This document shows, in pieces, positions 24,871 to 33,400 of a stretch of 64,000 bases of DNA. A program made the translations under genes and the position numbers. The DNA is from Ancylobacter aquaticus (GTDB lineage Bacteria > Pseudomonadota > Alphaproteobacteria > Rhizobiales > Xanthobacteraceae): assembly GCF_004339465.1 (NCBI RefSeq), contig NZ_SMFY01000001.1:1488001-1552000 (forward strand). The letters are read 5' to 3'. The notes under the pieces are model-generated. The model made no database searches. It saw nothing but the letters and a program-made list of their open reading frames with translations, and was not told where the DNA came from. Each line of letters starts with the position of its first letter. The stretch's first letter is position 1.

Positions 24871-25437
24871 ATGCCCGCGATCCTTCTCGCCGGGCCGACG
24901 GCCGAGCCGCTGACGCTCGCCGAGGCCAAGACTTATCTGCGCGTCGACCACGAGGCCGAGGACGCGCTGATTTCGTCGCTCATCACCGCCGCGCGGGCTA
25001 CCGTGGAAGCGCTGACGCGGCGGGTGCTGATCGACCAGAGCTGGCGGATCGTGCGCGATGCCTGGCCGGCCTCCGGGCTGATCGCCGTGCCGGTGAACCC
25101 GCTCAAGGCGATCACCGCCGCGCGGGTACTGGACGCGGCGGGGGCGGAGACGACTGTGCCGCTCGACGCTTTCACCGCCGACACGGCGCGGCTGCCGGGG
25201 CTGATACGGGTCGCGCGGGGCGCCGTGCCGGCGCCAGGGCGGGCGCTCGCGGGCATCGCGCTCGACATCACCGCCGGGCATGGGCCAAGCGCCGACCATG
25301 TGCCCTCGCCGCTGATCGAGGCGGTGCGGGTGATCCTTGCCCATTTCTACGAACACCGCGATGTCGCGGGGCCGGGCGCGGCCTTTCCCGCCCGGCTCGA
25401 TGCGCTGGTGGCGCCGTTCCGGGTGCCGCGACTGTGA
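24871..25437 (+). CDS. GTA head-tail connector protein (gene 6-like)
   Basis: 188 aa from the ATG at 24871. The beginning PTAEPLTLAEAKTYLRVDHE and the helix AEDALISSLITAARATVEAL are the usual connector pattern; the C-terminus (DHVPSPLIEAVRVILAHFYE) matches too. It bridges portal and tail in the assembled particle. Overlaps the next gene by GTGA. It restarts the GTA operon after the inserted island; its own promoter position is unclear. Confidence 0.88.
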   Translation: MPAILLAGPTAEPLTLAEAKTYLRVDHEAEDALISSLITAARATVEALTRRVLIDQSWRIVRDAWPASGLIAVPVNPLKAITAARVLDAAGAETTVPLDAFTADTARLPGLIRVARGAVPAPGRALAGIALDITAGHGPSADHVPSPLIEAVRVILAHFYEHRDVAGPGAAFPARLDALVAPFRVPRL

Positions 25438-25754
25438 GCGCGATCGGAGCCCTGCGGCACCGGCTGGTGCAGGAAACGCCGGTGGAGACTCCGGACGGGC
25501 TGGGCGGCGTGACCCGCGCCTTTCTCGCCGTCGATGCGCTGTGGGGCGCGGTGGCGACGCGCGGCGCGGCCGCCGAGGTCGCCGACCGGCCCGGCGCCGT
25601 GCTGAGCCACACCATTACCGTGCGCGCCCCTGCCACGCTGCAGCCGGGCGACCGGCTGCGTCTGGGCGCGCGGCACTTTCTGGTGGAAGTGGTGAGCGAC
25701 CCGGACGGGCGCGGCCGCTTCCTCGTCTGCGACTGCCGGGAGGAGACGCCATGA
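25434..25754 (+). CDS. GTA head closure protein (gene 7-like)
   Basis: 106 aa, GTG start in a GTGA overlap with the connector gene. Body: LRHRLVQETPVETPDGLGG, then WGAVATRGAAAEVADRPGAV and a compact C-terminal strand region (GDRLRLGARHFLVEVVSDPD), a pattern of phage head-closure/adaptor proteins. It ends in an ATGA overlap with a 26-codon frame. Assignment to head closure rests on position and fold pattern. Confidence 0.82.
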   Translation: MSAIGALRHRLVQETPVETPDGLGGVTRAFLAVDALWGAVATRGAAAEVADRPGAVLSHTITVRAPATLQPGDRLRLGARHFLVEVVSDPDGRGRFLVCDCREETP

Positions 25755-25831
25755 AATTCCTGACGCGCCTGAAGGGGCTGGAGGCGTTGCGCCGGCGGCT
25801 TGCGCAGGCGGCCACCGGGAGGCCGCGATGA
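25751..25831 (+). CDS. Possible 26-aa microprotein within the GTA operon
   Basis: 26 codons, starting MKFLTRLKGLEALRRRLAQA, with ATGA overlaps to both neighbours (stop of gene 7, start of DUF3168). It is basic and amphipathic (Leu/Arg repeat), like a short helix. Its only support is the translational coupling and a normal-looking start; no homolog is known to me. Confidence 0.4.
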   Translation: MKFLTRLKGLEALRRRLAQAATGRPR

Positions 25832-26238
25832 GCACGGGCCCGGCCGTCGCGCTGCGCCGGGCGATCCACGCGGCGCTCGCCACCGACGCGGCGCTGACCG
25901 CCGCGCTGGGCGCCGGGCGCATCCATGACGTGCCGCCCGCCTCGCCGGAATTCCCCTATGTCACCCTAGGCGAGGCGCAGGTGCTGGACTGGTCGACCGC
26001 CACCGAGACGGGCGCCGAGCACCGCCTCGCGCTCGCCTGCTGGTCGCGCCAGGGCGGGCATGGAGAAGCGCACGCGCTGGCGCATCTGGTGCAGCAGGCG
26101 CTGCACGACGTGCCGCTCGCCCTCGACGGCCACCGGCTGGTGAACCTGCGCGCCTCCACCGCCGAGATCCGGCGCGAGCCGGGCGGTCGCACCTATCGCG
26201 CGCTGCTGCGTTTCCGCGCCGTGACGGAAACCGATTGA
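25828..26238 (+). CDS. GTA DUF3168 protein (gene 8-like)
   Basis: 136 aa. Start VALRRAIHAALATDAALTAA, middle VTLGEAQVLDWSTATETGAE and end RTYRALLRFRAVTETD, all typical of DUF3168, the tail-completion/terminator protein of GTA and siphophages. Overlaps the 26-codon frame by ATGA. A 224-bp gap follows (26239-26462). Confidence 0.9.
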   Translation: MSTGPAVALRRAIHAALATDAALTAALGAGRIHDVPPASPEFPYVTLGEAQVLDWSTATETGAEHRLALACWSRQGGHGEAHALAHLVQQALHDVPLALDGHRLVNLRASTAEIRREPGGRTYRALLRFRAVTETD

Positions 26239-26462
26239 AGTTTTCCAAACCTGTCAGGAAAGCCGCGCAAGGGATTCAGCGGACTCGTGAATCCGCGTGA
26301 AGTTGAATCAGAAGATGAAGTCACTTGGCGGCGTTTGCGGAATCAAACTGCGAAGGCGGCAAGACGTCTCGCCAGGGCCGAGTGAAGACTAGTCTAGACC
26401 TGAAGAGTTAACCGTCTCTGAATACCGCCAGAATCTGGCGAGGACAAGCAAAGGAGCGGCCG
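26239..26462. other. Gene-free gap before the tail tube gene
   Basis: Less GC-rich than its surroundings and without the palindromic repeat families found in other GTA gaps. A small inverted repeat GGATTC/GAATCC (26272-26294) is visible. It may carry a tail-gene promoter, but no -35/-10 pair stands out. Confidence 0.4.
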
Positions 26463-26870
26463 ATGGCGGCGCAAAAGGGCAAGGACCTGCTGTTGAAGAT
26501 CCATGATGGCACCGCCTATGCCACGGTGGCGGGACTGCGCTCGCGGCAGATCGCGTTCAATGCCGAGGCGGTGGACGTGACGCACACGGAGAGCGCCGGC
26601 CGCTGGCGCGAGCTGCTCGCGGGGGCGGGGGTGAAGCGCGCCTCGGTGACGGGCTCGGGCGTGTTCAAGGACGGCGCGTCGGACGCGCTGATCCGCCAGA
26701 GCTTCTTCGACGGCACGATCCGCAACGCCCAGATCGTGGTGCCCGATTTCGGCACGATTGCCGGGCCGTTCCAGATCACCGCGCTGGAATTCGCCGCCGA
26801 GCACGACCGCGAGGTGACGTTCGACATCGCGCTGGAGAGCGCCGGCGAGATCACCTTCGCGGCGCTGTGA
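26463..26870 (+). CDS. GTA major tail protein (gene 9, tail tube)
   Basis: 135 aa. Start KGKDLLLKIHDGTAYATVAG, then the conserved FNAEAVDVTHTESAGRWREL and VKRASVTGSGVFKDGASDAL, ending ESAGEITFAAL. It is the TP901-1-type tail tube family used by GTAs, stacking into the tube under the tape measure. Full length. The start is the ATG at 26463, preceded by AAAGGAGCGGCCG. Confidence 0.92.
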   Translation: MAAQKGKDLLLKIHDGTAYATVAGLRSRQIAFNAEAVDVTHTESAGRWRELLAGAGVKRASVTGSGVFKDGASDALIRQSFFDGTIRNAQIVVPDFGTIAGPFQITALEFAAEHDREVTFDIALESAGEITFAAL

Positions 26871-26926
26871 GGGGGCACCGGCCTTCAGAGGGCCGTCGTC
26901 CGAGGCGTGCTGCGCGCGCACCTCGG

Positions 26927-26964
26927 GACGCCCGGCAGTGGCCGGGCACCCAGGGATGCCCGGC
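26927..26964. repeat. Short palindromic repeat, family C (degenerate)
   Basis: GACGCCCGG/CCGGGCACCCAGGG with a following ATGCCCGGCG; matches the pattern at 19751-19782. It sits between the tail tube and the chaperone gene. Confidence 0.5.
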
Positions 26965-26990
26965 GATTCCATGTGGAAAGGAAACAGACC

Positions 26991-27356
26991 ATGGCCAACC
27001 GCCATCGCGGCGAAGTCTCCGCCGAACTCGACGGGCGCCGGCGCACGCTGGTGCTAACGCTGGGTGCGCTGGCCGAGCTGGAAGACGCGTTCGGGGTCGA
27101 GGATCTCGTCGCGCTGACCGAGCGCTTCGCCCGGGGCCGGCTCGCGGCGCGCGACGCCATCCGCCTCGTCGCCGCTGGGCTGCGCGGGGCCGGGGAGACC
27201 GTCACCGAGGATGAGGTGGCGCGGATGACCACGCCGGGCGGAGCGGCGGGTTTCGCCCGCCTCGTCGGCGAACTGATCGCCGCCACTTTTGGCGGTGCAG
27301 GGGGCGCAGAAGGCACGCCGCGCCCTTTGCCCGATCCTCCGGAGGCGCGCGGATAG
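26991..27356 (+). CDS. GTA gp10-like tail assembly chaperone family protein
   Basis: 121 aa from the ATG at 26991, preceded by AAAGGAAAC. Start RHRGEVSAELDGRRRTLVLT, then LGALAELEDAFGVEDLVALT and ARLVGELIAATFGG, typical of the gene-transfer-agent gp10 family (PF11836). It probably chaperones tape-measure folding along with the following short gene. Downstream SD for the next gene lies at its 3' end. Confidence 0.85.
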   Translation: MANRHRGEVSAELDGRRRTLVLTLGALAELEDAFGVEDLVALTERFARGRLAARDAIRLVAAGLRGAGETVTEDEVARMTTPGGAAGFARLVGELIAATFGGAGGAEGTPRPLPDPPEARG

Positions 27357-27388
27357 GTGGTGCCCGGGCCTTCCCCTGGGAGGACGCG

Positions 27389-27547
27389 ATGGCGGTCGGT
27401 TTCGACCGGTTGCGGCTGTCCTCCGGGGCGTTCTGGGCGCTCACCCCGCGCGAACTCGCCGCCGCGCTGCGCGCCTTTTCCGGCCCGGCGCGATCCCCGC
27501 TCGACCAGGCGGCGCTCGCCGCTCTGATGGCGCAGTTCCCGGACTGA
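27389..27547 (+). CDS. GTA phage tail assembly chaperone (rcc01693-like), short
   Basis: 52 aa from the ATG at 27389: FDRLRLSSGAFWALTPRELA is the conserved motif of this small family (PF09550/TIGR02216), followed by SPLDQAALAALMAQFPD. Similarity to the family seems to extend upstream of that ATG (AFPWEDA in frame), yet no ATG, GTG or TTG is available in that stretch; an ATA at 27353 is 7 bases after GGAGG. The true start is therefore uncertain. Confidence 0.75.
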   Translation: MAVGFDRLRLSSGAFWALTPRELAAALRAFSGPARSPLDQAALAALMAQFPD

Positions 27548-27578
27548 CAGGCAGCAATCAACCGACTGACAGGGCGAG

Positions 27579-28181
27579 ATGGGAGTGGGCGACATGGCCG
27601 AATTCGACGGCGACGGGCTGACAGTGGAGATCAGCGCCGACACCAGCGCCTTCCAGCGCGAGATCGCTGAAGCCGAGCGGCTGGCGCGGGGGTTTGGCCG
27701 GGCGGTGGGCGATGCGCTGACCGGCGCCACCTTGAAGGGGCGCGAAGCCGACGACGTGCTGCGCTCGCTGGCCAGCCGGCTGTCGTCGCTGGCGCTCGAC
27801 ATCGCCTTCAAGCCGCTGGAGCAGGGGCTTTCCGGACTGCTGCAGGGCGCGCTGGGCGGGGTCTCGGCCTTCGCCAAGGGCGGGGCGTTCGAGAAGGGGC
27901 GCGTCACCCCCTTCGCGCAGGGCGGGGTGGTGGCGGCGCCGACCTATTTTCCCATGGCCGGTGGTTCGCTCGGCCTGATGGGCGAGCGCGGGGCCGAGGC
28001 GATCCTGCCGCTGGCGCGCGGTGCCGACGGCAAGCTGGGCGTCGCCGCGCAGGGTGGCGGACGCTCCACGCAGGTGACGGTGAACGTCTCGACGCCTGAT
28101 GCGAGCGCCTTCCGCCGCTCCGACGCCTACCTCTCCGGCCTCATCGCCCGCGCCGTGGCGCGCGGGGAAAGGAGCCTGTGA
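27579..28181 (+). CDS. GTA tail tape measure protein (gene 11)
   Basis: 200 aa. N-terminal DGLTVEISADTSAFQREIAE with helical heptads, then AFAKGGAFEKGRVTPFAQGG, PTYFPMAGGSLGLMGERGAE and a C-terminal RSTQVTVNVSTPDASAF, as in GTA tape measures, which are short because GTA tails are short. Start at 27579 or the internal ATG at 27594. It scaffolds tail length; peptidase activity is not indicated. Confidence 0.88.
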   Translation: MGVGDMAEFDGDGLTVEISADTSAFQREIAEAERLARGFGRAVGDALTGATLKGREADDVLRSLASRLSSLALDIAFKPLEQGLSGLLQGALGGVSAFAKGGAFEKGRVTPFAQGGVVAAPTYFPMAGGSLGLMGERGAEAILPLARGADGKLGVAAQGGGRSTQVTVNVSTPDASAFRRSDAYLSGLIARAVARGERSL

Positions 28182-28823
28182 ATGCCCGCCTTCCACGAGA
28201 CGCTGTTTCCGCTCGACATCGCGCTCGGCGCGGCGGGCGGGCCGGAGCGGGCGACGGAGATCGTCACCACGCTGACCGGCCGCGAGGAGCGCAACACAAG
28301 GCTCGCGCATTCGCGCCGGCGCTGGGATGCCGGCTATGGCGTGAAATCGCTGGCGCAGCTCGCGGGCGTCGTCGCCTTCTTCGAGGAGCGGCGCGGCCGG
28401 CTGCATGGCTTCCGCTGGCGCGACCGGCTGGACCATGCCTCCGCCGCGCCGGGAAGCGCGGTATCGTCGCTCGACCAGGCGCTGGGCGTCGGGGACGGGG
28501 CACGGGCGCAGTTCGCCCTCGCCAAGACCTATGGCGGCGGCCACGCGCCCTATGTGCGGCCGATCGCCAAGCCGGTGGCGGGCTCGGTCCGTGTGGCGGT
28601 GAACGGCGCGGAGCGGGTGGCGGGCACGCATTTCTCCCTCGATGCCGTGAGCGGCACGGTGACGTTCCTTGCCGGCCACATCCCGGCGATGGGGGCGAGC
28701 GTGACGGCGGGCTTTCTGTTCGACGTGCCGGTGCGCTTCGACACTGATTTTCTTGAGGTGAACCTCACCGCCTTCGAGGCGGGAGCGATCCCGCGCATCC
28801 CGATCCTGGAGATACGGACATGA
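28182..28823 (+). CDS. GTA DUF2460 protein (gene 12, distal tail)
   Basis: 213 aa. FHETLFPLDIALGAAGGPER at the start, ERNTRLAHSRRRWDAGYGVK, then FRWRDRLDHASA and DTDFLEVNLTAFEAGAIPRI: DUF2460/TIGR02217, the tail tip adaptor of GTA and lambda-like tails. Immediately after the tape measure. Overlaps the next gene by ATGA. Full length. Confidence 0.93.
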   Translation: MPAFHETLFPLDIALGAAGGPERATEIVTTLTGREERNTRLAHSRRRWDAGYGVKSLAQLAGVVAFFEERRGRLHGFRWRDRLDHASAAPGSAVSSLDQALGVGDGARAQFALAKTYGGGHAPYVRPIAKPVAGSVRVAVNGAERVAGTHFSLDAVSGTVTFLAGHIPAMGASVTAGFLFDVPVRFDTDFLEVNLTAFEAGAIPRIPILEIRT

Positions 28824-29683
28824 GAGACGTACCCGCCGGCCTCGCGGCGTCGCTGGCGAGCGGGGTGACGACGCTGGCACGCTGCTGGCGCCTGACCCGC
28901 CGCGATGGCGTGGTGATCGGGCTCACCGAACACGACGAGGATCTCTCCGTTGACGGAACGCTGTTCCGCGCCGCCTCCGGCGTTTCCGGCAGCGAAGATG
29001 CGTCCGCGCTCGGCTTCGCGGTGGGCGGGGGCGAGATGTCGGCCGCGCTGACCTCCGCGCTGATCGACGAGGCCGATCTCGACGCCGGCCGTTATGACGG
29101 GGCGGGGATCGAGCTGCTGCTCGCCGACTGGTCGGCGCCGGACCATTTCCTGCTGTTGCGCCGGGCCAGCCTTGGCGAGGTGCGGCGCAGCGAGGGCAGC
29201 TTCACTGCCGAGCTGCGCGGGCTCTCGAGCGCGCTGAACATGGTGCGCGGCCGGCTGTTCACCGCCGGCTGCGACGCCGATCTGGGCGATGCCCGCTGCA
29301 CGATCGCGCTGGCCTCCCCGGCGCTCACCGGCCACGGCACGGTGAGCGCGGCGGAAGGGCCGGGGCTGATGGTGGCGGCGGGGCTCGGCGCCTATGCGGC
29401 GGGGTGGTTCGCGCAGGGGCGGCTGGTGTTCACAACTGGGGCCAATGAGGGGTTCGCCACCGAGGTGAAGGGCCACACCGTGGAGGGAGCAGTGCGGCTG
29501 GAACTGTGGCAGCGCCCGCCGGTGCTGCCCGCGACGGGCGACGCTTTCACCGTCACGGCGGGCTGCGACAAGAGCTTCGAGACCTGCCGCGACCGCTTTT
29601 CCAACACGCTGAATTTTCGCGGCTTTCCTCACATGCCGGGCAATGACGCGGTGCTGCGCGTCGCCACGCCGGGGAGACCGTGA
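28820..29683 (+). CDS. GTA DUF2163 protein (gene 13)
   Basis: 287 aa. Start LAASLASGVTTLARCWRLTR, then GLTEHDEDLSVDGTLFRAAS and the C-terminal block CDKSFETCRDRFSNTLNFRG, all typical of DUF2163/TIGR02218. This is the baseplate hub-like element. Overlaps gene 12 and gene 14 by ATGA/GTGA. Full length. Confidence 0.93.
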   Translation: MRDVPAGLAASLASGVTTLARCWRLTRRDGVVIGLTEHDEDLSVDGTLFRAASGVSGSEDASALGFAVGGGEMSAALTSALIDEADLDAGRYDGAGIELLLADWSAPDHFLLLRRASLGEVRRSEGSFTAELRGLSSALNMVRGRLFTAGCDADLGDARCTIALASPALTGHGTVSAAEGPGLMVAAGLGAYAAGWFAQGRLVFTTGANEGFATEVKGHTVEGAVRLELWQRPPVLPATGDAFTVTAGCDKSFETCRDRFSNTLNFRGFPHMPGNDAVLRVATPGRP

Positions 29684-29739
29684 TGCAAGAGGCCGTGATG
29701 CAAGAGGCGGTGATGGATGGGGCGGTGATGGCGCCTGCG
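29680..29739 (+). repeat. Imperfect 15-bp tandem repeat (4 units) at the start of the peptidase gene
   Basis: Units GTGATGCAAGAGGCC, GTGATGCAAGAGGCG, GTGATGGATGGGGCG and GTGATGGCGCCTGCG. The first two are near identical, the others decayed. Each unit carries GTG-ATG, so starts are available at four in-frame positions. Unit length keeps the frame. Confidence 0.8.
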
Positions 29740-30165
29740 GCGCTGCGTGGGCGCTTCATTGCCGAGGCGCGGGACTGGATCGGCACGCCCTATCTCCACC
29801 GCGCCTCGCTGAAGGGGCAGGGGGCTGACTGCCTCGGGCTCATACGCGGGGTGTGGCGGGCAGTGGTGGGGCCGGAGCCGCAGGGCCTGCCGGCCTACGC
29901 GCCGGACTGGGCCGAAGCGACGAAGGCCGAGCAGATGGCGCAGGCGGCGGGGCGCCATATGCGCGCCGTACCGCTGCAGGCCATCGCACCCGGCGACGTG
30001 CTGCTGTTCCGCTGGCGCGACGGCTTTCCCGCCAAGCACGCGGCGATCCTCGTGAGTGCGGAGCGGATGGTGCACGCCCATGACGGGGCGGCGGTGGCGG
30101 AAGTGTTTCTCGCCCCCTGGTGGCGTCGCCGGCTCGCCTTCGCCTTCGCCTTTCCGGGGGCGTGA
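29680..30165 (+). CDS. GTA NlpC/P60 family peptidase (gene 14)
   Basis: 161 aa from the first GTG/ATG; the repeat-derived start could be anywhere in the first 20 codons. Catalytic Cys in GQGADCLGLIRGVW, His in KHAAILV with a further His in VHAHDGAAV. It cleaves peptidoglycan during DNA delivery through the cell wall. The 267-bp gene-free gap that follows (30166-30432) is filled with repeats. Confidence 0.9.
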   Translation: MMQEAVMQEAVMDGAVMAPAALRGRFIAEARDWIGTPYLHRASLKGQGADCLGLIRGVWRAVVGPEPQGLPAYAPDWAEATKAEQMAQAAGRHMRAVPLQAIAPGDVLLFRWRDGFPAKHAAILVSAERMVHAHDGAAVAEVFLAPWWRRRLAFAFAFPGA

Positions 30166-30186
30166 GGGGAATACTGCCGGCGCTCC

Positions 30187-30264
30187 TCATGGCCGGGATT
30201 GACCCGGACAACCAGCCTTGGCGCCGCGCGCGGATATCAGGTCCCCGGGCCAAGCCCGGGGATG
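30187..30264. repeat. Palindromic intergenic repeat, family D
   Basis: TCATGGCCGGGATTGACCCGG followed by GGTCCCCGGGCCAAGCCCGG with GATG at the end. Same family as 20871-20955 and 52941-52968. Confidence 0.65.
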
Positions 30265-30276
30265 GGGGATGTGGCC

Positions 30277-30401
30277 GTGTCCCGGCCCAGCGACGCCGCA
30301 GGCGGAGCGCCGCGCCGGGACCCAGCGGCAGCGTTTCGGCCAAAGAGCCTCTCCTGGGCCCCGGATTGGCGCCGCGCTCTGCGCGGCTTGTCCGGGGAAC
30401 G
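30277..30401 (+). repeat. Intergenic repeat, family A (full copy 2)
   Basis: ~125 bp, nearly collinear with 19482-19607: shared GTGTCCCGG start, CGGAGCGCCG, GGGACCCAGCG, GCCAAAGAG and TTGTCCGGGGAAC blocks. Sits between the peptidase and the large baseplate gene. Confidence 0.75.
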
Positions 30402-30432
30402 GGCCTCTCACGCCAAATGATCGGAAGACACC

Positions 30433-33400
30433 ATGGCCACACTCATTCTCGGCGCGCTGGGCGGGACGATCGGCGGGGCGCTGTTCGGGCCGGTGGGGGC
30501 GCTGGCCGGGCGGGCGCTGGGGGCGCTGGGCGGTTCGGCCATTGATTCCCTGGTGCTGAATCCCGGCCAGCGGGTCGAGGGCCCGCGCCTCGCCGAGTTC
30601 GGCACCATGACCTCGACCGAGGGGGCGGCGCTGCCGCGACTTTATGGACGGGCGCGGCTGTCCGGCCAGGTGATCTGGGCGGCGCCGGTGCAGGAGGTGG
30701 TGTCCACCCAGACGCAGGCTTCCGGCGGCAAGGGCGGCATCGCGGGCGGCGGCGGCGGCAGCACGACCTACAGCTATTTCGGCAGTTTCGCGGTGGGCGT
30801 GTGCGAGGGGCCGGTGACGCGGCTCGGCCGCATCTGGGCCGATGGCCGGCTGCTGGATACCCGCACGCTCACCGTGCGGCTGCATCGCGGCGGCGAGGAC
30901 CAACTGCCCGACCCGCTGATCGAGGCGCGCGAGCCGGGGGCGCCGGCCTATCGCGGGCTGGCCTATCTGGTGTTCGAGCGCCTGCCGCTGGCCCGTTTCG
31001 GCAACCGCCTGCCGCAGATTTCGGTCGAGGTGGAGCGGGCGGTGGGGGCGCTGGAGAATGCGGTGCGGGCGGTGACGCTGATCCCCGGCGCCACCGAGTT
31101 CGGCTATGAGCCGCGCGAGGTGCTGCGGGTCGACCGCCCGGGCGTGTACCAGCTGGAGAACCGCCATGTGACCACCCATGCCAGCGACATCTCGGCCGCG
31201 CTCGACCAGTTGCTTGCCACCTGCCCGAATGTGGAGCGGGTGGCGCTGGTGGTGGCGTGGTTCGGCACGGATCTGCGGGCTGGCCAATGCCAGATCCGCC
31301 CCGCTGTCGAGCGTCGCAACAAGCCGACGCAGATCGGCATCTTTCCCGAGGCGTGGCAGGTGGCGGGGCACACACGCACCAGCGCCGCGCTGGTGAGCCA
31401 GCACGAGGGCAAACCGGCCTATGGCGGCACGCCTGCCGACGACAGCGTGATCGCGGCGATCGCGGTGCTGAAGGCGCGCGGGCTGGCGGTGACGCTCAAC
31501 CCGTTCGTGATGGTGGACATTGCCGCCGGCAACAGCCTGCCGGACCCCTGGAATCCCGGCGCGATGCAGCCGGCCCACCCCTGGCGTGGGCGCGTGACCT
31601 GCCATCCCGCGCCCGGCATTGCCGGCTCGCCGGACGGCACAGCGGGCGCGGCGACGCAGCTGGCGGCGCTGTTCGGCACGGCGAATGCCGGGCATTTCGG
31701 CGCGTCCGGCGGGCGCGTGATCTATTCCGGGCCGGCCGAGTGGTCGCTGCGGCGCATGGTGCTGCACTACGCCAAGCTGGCACAGATCGCCGGCGGGGTG
31801 GAGGCGCTGCTGATCGGCTCGGAAATGGCGGCGTTGACCCGGGTTCGCTCGGCCCCGGGCGTCTATCCGGCGGCCGCCGCCCTTGCCGCGCTGGCGGGCG
31901 AGGTGCGGGCGATGCTGGGGCCGGGCACGCAGATCGGCTATGGCGCCGACTGGACCGAATATGGCGCGCATGTGCTGGGCGGGGGCGCGGAGGTGCGCTT
32001 TCCGCTCGACCCGCTATGGGCCTCTCCGGCGCTCGATTTCGTCGGCATCGACTGGTATCCCCCGCTCGCCGACTGGCGCGAGGGCGACAGCCATCTCGAC
32101 GCGGAGGGCTTCGAGAGCGGCTATGACCGCGCCTATATCGCCGGCAATCTCAACGGCGGCGAGGCGTTCGACTGGTATTACCCCGATGACGCCGCCCGCG
32201 CCGCGCAGATGCGGGCGCCGATCACCGATGGCGCCTATGGCGAGGCGTGGATCTTCCGCCAGAAGGACCTCGCCGGCTGGTGGAGCCATGCCCATCACGA
32301 GCGCGTCAGTGGGGTGCGGCAGGCGAGCCCGACAGCATGGGTGCCCGGCTCCAAGCCGCTGCGGCTGACCGAAATCGGCTGTCCGGCGGTCGACAAGGGG
32401 GCGAACCGCCCGAGCGCCTTCCCCGACCCGAAATCCACCGAGGGCGGGTTGCCGCCCTTCTCCACCGGCGCGCGCGACGACCTGATCCAGCGCCGGCACC
32501 TTGAGGCGAGCCTCAACGGGTTCTCCGCCAATGGGGCGCTGAACCCGGCGGCGGCGGGGCTGCCCGGCGGGCGGATGATCGACCCGGCCTCGCTTTATCT
32601 CTGGACCTGGGACGCGCGGCCCTTTCCGGTATTCCCGCGCGCCACAGATGTGTGGGCGGATGGCGCCAACTGGCAGACCGGGCACTGGCTGACCGGCCGT
32701 CTGGGTGCCGCGCCGCTGGCCGAACTCACCGCCCGGCTTGCGACGGATTTCGGCGTGCCGGACATTGCTACGGGCGAGCTGCGCGGCATTGTCGACGGCT
32801 ATGTGGTCGACCGGCCGATGACCGCCCGGGCGGCGCTGGAGCCGCTGGCGCGGGCCTTCGCCTTCGATCTCATTGAGCGTGGCGGCGCGCTGGCGCTGGC
32901 CCCGCGCGGCGGACGGGTGCGGGCGGTGCTGGGCGACGCGGACATCGCCACCGGCGAGGGGGTGGCCGCGCCCTTGCTCACCCGCATGGCGGAGGGCGAA
33001 CTTCCACTTTCCGCCACGCTCGGCTTTACCGACGGCACCAATGATTACCGCCGCGCCACCGCGGTTTCCCGGCGGCTTGCCGGGGCGGCGCGGGCGGAAA
33101 CCGGGGCCGAGATCGCCATGGTGGCCGATCCCGGCCTGGTCGCCGGCCTCGCCGACATGTGGCTGCAGGATGCCTGGGCGGGGCGCGACAGTGTGAGCCT
33201 GACGATGCCGCCCTCGCAAATCGCGCTGGAGCCGGGCGACCTGGTGCGGCTGGAGCGCGACGGGCGGGCACGGCTTCTGGAGATCGTCTCCATCGAGGAC
33301 AGGGGCACGCGCCTGGTGAACGCGCGCGGCATCGACCCGGCGGTGTTCGCCCTTGCCGTGCGCGAGGGGCGGGCGGGCGAGGTCGATCTGCCGGGCGGCG

